Source of the DNA: Micromonospora yasonensis
GTDB taxonomy: Bacteria > Actinomycetota > Actinomycetes > Mycobacteriales > Micromonosporaceae
Length of the DNA: 42,731 nt
Reading direction: 5' to 3'
Assembly: GCF_026013475.1 (NCBI RefSeq)
Contig: NZ_JAPDPH010000041.1
Span: forward strand, 1-42,731
Shown here: positions 39,875 through 42,731 of the stretch, one piece after another
How positions within the stretch are numbered: the first letter of the stretch is position 1
How the letters are laid out: each line of letters starts with the position of its first letter
Notes under the pieces: model-generated
Told to the model about the DNA's origin: nothing
Database searches by the model: none
Seen by the model: the letters and a program-made list of their open reading frames with translations, nothing else
Translations under genes and position numbers: made by a program

Positions 39875-40708
39875 GTGGCAGGCGACGACTCCCGGACGGC
39901 GACCGAGGGCCGGCGAACGATGTTTGCCGCCGAGCGCCGGCAACGCATCCTCGAACTGATGCACGCCAACGGTGCGGTCTCGCTGCGGGACATCGCCCAG
40001 GCCGTCCAGTCCTCAGAGGTCACCGTGCGACGTGACCTGCGGGTCCTGGAGGCCGACGGGCTGCTCAACCGCCATCACGGCGGCGCCACCCTGCCCGGCG
40101 CGCTGGCCACCCCACCCGGCGCGCTGTCCCGGGAACCCACCTACGCCCAGAAGGCCCAGGTCGCCGCCGCCGAGAAGGCCGCCATCGCCGAGCTCGCCGC
40201 CTCGCTCGTCGAGGACGGCGACGCCATCGTCATCGGCGCCGGCACCACCACCCAACTCTTCGCCCAGCAGCTCACCCGGTACGCCGAACTCGCCGTCGTG
40301 ACCAACTCGCTGCTGGTGGCCCAGGCGCTCGCCAACGCGCCGCGGGTCGAGGTCGTCCTCACCGGCGGCACGCTACGCGGCGCCATCCTCGCGCTGGTGG
40401 GCAGCGCCGCCGAGCGCTCGCTCGCCGGTCTACGGGTCCGCCGGGCATTCATCTCGGGCAACGGTCTCACCCCCGAACGGGGCGTCTCCACGCCGAACAT
40501 GCAGGTCGCCAGCGTCGACCGGGCGCTCGCCGCGGCCGCCGAGGAGATCGTCGTACTCGCCGACCACACCAAGATCGGAGTCGACACCATGGTGCAGACC
40601 ATCCCGACGGACGAGATAGACCACCTCGTGACCGACGACGCCGCCCCCCGCGACGTGCTCGACGAACTGGCCAACCGGGCCGTCCGGCTGCACGTCGCCC
40701 GCCCCTGA
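39875..40708 (+). CDS. DeoR-family transcriptional regulator
   Basis: This 277-residue protein has an N-terminal winged HTH (RRQRILELMHANGAVSLRDI, then SSEVTVRRDLRVLEADGLL, then the hallmark NRHHGGA at about 66-72) and a C-terminal sugar-phosphate sensor (VIGAGTTTQLFAQQL, VVTNSLLVAQAL, VVLTGGTLRG, AFISGNGLTPERGVSTPN, VLADHTKIG). DeoR proteins usually repress and are released by a phosphorylated sugar made from the transported substrate. I chose GTG 39875 with an AGAGGA site; an ATG at 39920 is an alternative. It is divergent from the GH2/importer operon, with direct repeats between, and 73 bp before the orphan ATPase gene it may be co-transcribed with. Confidence 0.88.
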   Translation: MAGDDSRTATEGRRTMFAAERRQRILELMHANGAVSLRDIAQAVQSSEVTVRRDLRVLEADGLLNRHHGGATLPGALATPPGALSREPTYAQKAQVAAAEKAAIAELAASLVEDGDAIVIGAGTTTQLFAQQLTRYAELAVVTNSLLVAQALANAPRVEVVLTGGTLRGAILALVGSAAERSLAGLRVRRAFISGNGLTPERGVSTPNMQVASVDRALAAAAEEIVVLADHTKIGVDTMVQTIPTDEIDHLVTDDAAPRDVLDELANRAVRLHVARP

Positions 40709-40781
40709 CGTCTTTACCTTCGCACCCGCCGTACGCAATCATTCGCCTCAGCCGACTCGCCGGCCGCTACGAGGAGGCACT

Positions 40782-42290
40782 GTGGCAGGCAGCAGCACCG
40801 TGATCGAAGCCGCGGGCGTGGTCCGCGACTTTCCCGGCACACGCGCCCTCGACCACGTCTCGTTCACGCTGCGGCGGGGCGAGGTGCACGCCCTCCTCGG
40901 CGAGAACGGCGCCGGCAAGTCGACGCTGGTCAAGGTGCTCTGCGGCATCGACCGACCGGACGCCGGGGTGCTGCGGCTGCACGGCACGCCGGTACGCTTC
41001 TCGTCCCCCCGCGACGCCGAGCGCGCCGGGATCGGCGCGGTCCACCAGGAAGCCAACCTCGTCCCCCAGATGAGCGTCGCCCGCAACCTGTTCCTGGGCC
41101 GCGAACCGCGCCACCGCCTCGGCCTCATCAACGTCGCGCGGATGAACACCGGTGCGCGCGACATCATGGCCGACTGCGGCCTGCGGATCGACGTACGACA
41201 GCCCCTCGAGTCGTTCGACGCCGGAATCCAGCAGTTGGTCGCCGTGGCCCGCGCGGTCGCCACCGGCACCTCGGTGATCGTCCTCGACGAGCCCACCGCC
41301 GGCCTGGACGACGACCAGGTCGAACGTCTGCTCAGCATGCTCGACACGCTGCGCGACCAGGGCCGATCGATCGTCTACGTCAGCCACCGTCTCACCGAGA
41401 TCGAGCGGATCTGCGATCGCGCCACCGTGCTGCGCGACGGCCGGCTGGTACACACCGGCCCGCTCGCCGGCCTCGACCGGATGCGACTCGTGTCGCTGAT
41501 GCTCGGCCGCCGGGTGGCGCTCGGGACGGCCGCCCCCGGCGGCGCATCAGCCGTCGAGCCCGCCGACCCGCCAATCCTGCAGGCCACCGGCCTCACCCGC
41601 CGCCACGTACTCGGTGGCGTATCGATCAACCTCCGACCGGGCGAGGTCGTCGGCCTCAGCGGCCTGCTGGGCGCGGGTCGGAGCGAGACGGCGAAGGCGA
41701 TCGCCGGCGCCATGCCGCTGGACGCCGGGCAGGTGACCGTCTCCGGCGCCCACCTGCGCCAGCGCTCGATCGCCGGCGCCGTCCGCGCCGGAGTGGGACT
41801 GCTGCCGCAGAACCGTACGACCGAGGGCATCATCGCCTCGCTGTCGGTCCGCGACAACATCGCACTCGCCGCACTCCCCCGACTCTCCCGCGCCGGCATC
41901 GTCTCCGAGGCCCGGCTCGACCGGATCGTCGAGACCTTCATGCGGCGGCTGCGCATCAAGGCGAACAGCCCGCACCAGCCGGTCGGGGAGCTGTCCGGCG
42001 GCAACCAGCAGAAGGTGCTGCTGGCACGCTGGCTCGCCACGCACCCTCGGGTGCTGATGCTCGACGAGCCCACCCGCGGCATCGACATCGGCACCAAGTC
42101 CGAGGTGCAGGCCCTCATCGACGATCTCGCGGTGGACGGGCTGGCGGTCATGCTGATCTCCTCCGACCTGGAGGAACTCGTCGGTTCCTGCGACCGCGTC
42201 CTGGTGCTCCGCGACGGCGCCGTCGCCGGTCAACTGACCGGCCCGAACGTCACCGAGAAGAACATCATGGCGCTGCTCGCGGCGACCTGA
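40782..42290 (+). CDS. Second sugar ABC double ATPase (orphan RbsA/YtfR-like)
   Basis: This 502-residue paralogue of the ATPase at 34.4 kb has the same two-module layout: GENGAGKST, HQEANLVPQMSV, a weak signature DAGIQQ, VIVLDEPTAGLDD, VSHRL; then GLLGAGRSETAK, QNRTTEGIIA, LSGGNQQK and VLMLDEPTRGID. The two proteins are very alike throughout module 2 (SVRDNIALAALP, then FMRRLRIKA). GTG 40782 follows GAGGAGG. No permease or binding-protein gene follows before the window turns to non-coding sequence, so it is an orphan here. It might serve the divergent importer's permeases, a system elsewhere, or be left over from a deleted operon. Confidence 0.88.
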   Translation: MAGSSTVIEAAGVVRDFPGTRALDHVSFTLRRGEVHALLGENGAGKSTLVKVLCGIDRPDAGVLRLHGTPVRFSSPRDAERAGIGAVHQEANLVPQMSVARNLFLGREPRHRLGLINVARMNTGARDIMADCGLRIDVRQPLESFDAGIQQLVAVARAVATGTSVIVLDEPTAGLDDDQVERLLSMLDTLRDQGRSIVYVSHRLTEIERICDRATVLRDGRLVHTGPLAGLDRMRLVSLMLGRRVALGTAAPGGASAVEPADPPILQATGLTRRHVLGGVSINLRPGEVVGLSGLLGAGRSETAKAIAGAMPLDAGQVTVSGAHLRQRSIAGAVRAGVGLLPQNRTTEGIIASLSVRDNIALAALPRLSRAGIVSEARLDRIVETFMRRLRIKANSPHQPVGELSGGNQQKVLLARWLATHPRVLMLDEPTRGIDIGTKSEVQALIDDLAVDGLAVMLISSDLEELVGSCDRVLVLRDGAVAGQLTGPNVTEKNIMALLAAT

Positions 42291-42537
42291 CCACCGCCGA
42301 ACACGGCGTTAATCGCTCCGGTCACGCGACCCGCCGCCGCAACCGCCGGGACAGCACCGGCGCGGCGATCGCGACGAGCAGCACGCTGCCGGCGCATCGC
42401 CGAGGGTCCAGTCGTGTCACGGCGCGGGCGCGACGTCCGGCCTTATGGCAGAAACCGAGCATGCGGCACGTAGCCTGTTGAAAATTGCCAAACGTTGCGG
42501 TGGAATAGTCAGAATGTTTCACCATCGATCCTCGCGG
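42291..42537. other. Intergenic region after the orphan ATPase
   Basis: A small hairpin CGCCG-AACA-CGGCG (42295-42308) followed by TTAAT may be a weak terminator. On the minus strand about 42322-42400 reads AGSVLLVAIAAPVLSRRLRR and stops, resembling the last helix and basic tail of a membrane permease, but there is too little to call. The stretch 42475-42525 is AT-rich and may hold the promoter of the next gene. Confidence 0.4.
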
Positions 42538-42731
42538 ATGAAGGTGGCACCATGTCAGTCCGCCCACCCCGCCTTCTCGGCACGGCGACGGCCGGTGCTC
42601 GGCGACGTGCACGTCAGCGCCGTGCAGGTGCGGATGAACCGGCTGAACTCGGAGATGATTCTCGCCGCCGAGCACCACAGCCGCCCGGCGTTTCCGCCCC
42701 CGTGGGAGCCTGCCGCGGGCCCAGCTCAGCC
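42538..42731 (+). CDS. Unrecognised protein, 5' end only
   Basis: An open frame runs from ATG 42538 off the end of the window. From codon 20 onward, third positions are almost all G or C and the peptide looks real (VQVRMNRLNSEMILAAEHHS, then RPAFPPPWEP). The first 19 codons look less natural and there is no ribosome site, so translation may begin at GTG 42595 instead. I do not recognise the family from 64 residues. Confidence 0.4.
   Translation, partial: MKVAPCQSAHPAFSARRRPVLGDVHVSAVQVRMNRLNSEMILAAEHHSRPAFPPPWEPAAGPAQ

Noticed and set aside
38137..40035. 632-codon plus-strand frame antisense to the GH2 gene
   Set aside because: The opposite strand encodes a full GH2-LamG protein; this frame's composition is a complement artefact.
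42322..42400. C-terminus of an ABC permease on the minus strand
   Set aside because: Only one hydrophobic segment with a basic tail; too short to separate from chance.

Overview
The window is high-GC DNA with strong G/C preference at third codon positions, GTG starts, Tat and lipoprotein signals, a DivIVA-type protein and sugar-utilisation gene families typical of soil actinomycetes. A filamentous actinobacterium, probably Micromonosporaceae, is the best guess; that is inference, because no marker gene or RNA gene is present. I saw no tRNA, rRNA or CRISPR array.

Layout. 1-4.1 kb: the end of a secreted repeat protein, a 5'-truncated aldehyde dehydrogenase, and a secreted PQQ-type sugar dehydrogenase. 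4.1-7.2 kb: a compact three-gene unit, namely a cysteine-rich radical SAM enzyme resembling tetraether lipid synthase, a coupled SAM methyltransferase, and a membrane-anchored SRPBCC protein. 7.4-21.9 kb: a uronate catabolism regulon made of KDG kinase and KDPG aldolase with a divergent IclR regulator, a fructuronate reductase-type enzyme, altronate dehydratase, a four-gene ABC importer, a LacI regulator and uronate isomerase. Two lesions mark this regulon: the mannonate dehydratase gene has lost about 670 bp internally, and a solo TnpB element has inserted next to the altronate dehydratase start codon. 22.1-28.1 kb: four exported proteins (three beta-helix pectin-type enzymes and one unrecognised protein with a barrel-like look) that plausibly release the uronates; the last two have visibly lower GC.

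28.3-32 kb: a flavohaemoglobin overlapping a DivIVA-domain gene and preceded by a 46-residue ORF, then two small membrane proteins and IS debris. 32.5-42.3 kb: a second sugar system. A secreted GH2 enzyme with a LamG domain is followed by a ribose/galactofuranose-type ABC importer (binding protein, double ATPase, two permeases). A DeoR regulator is divergent from it, followed by an extra, orphan double ATPase. The window closes on the start of an unrecognised gene.

How the parts fit: secreted GH28 and related beta-helix enzymes cut pectic polymers; the ABC importer takes up products; UxaC, the reductase and UxaA lead to 2-keto-3-deoxygluconate; KdgK and Eda deliver pyruvate and glyceraldehyde 3-phosphate. 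The broken mannonate branch suggests the glucuronate arm is lost here or complemented elsewhere. The most unusual system is the radical SAM/methyltransferase/SRPBCC unit.
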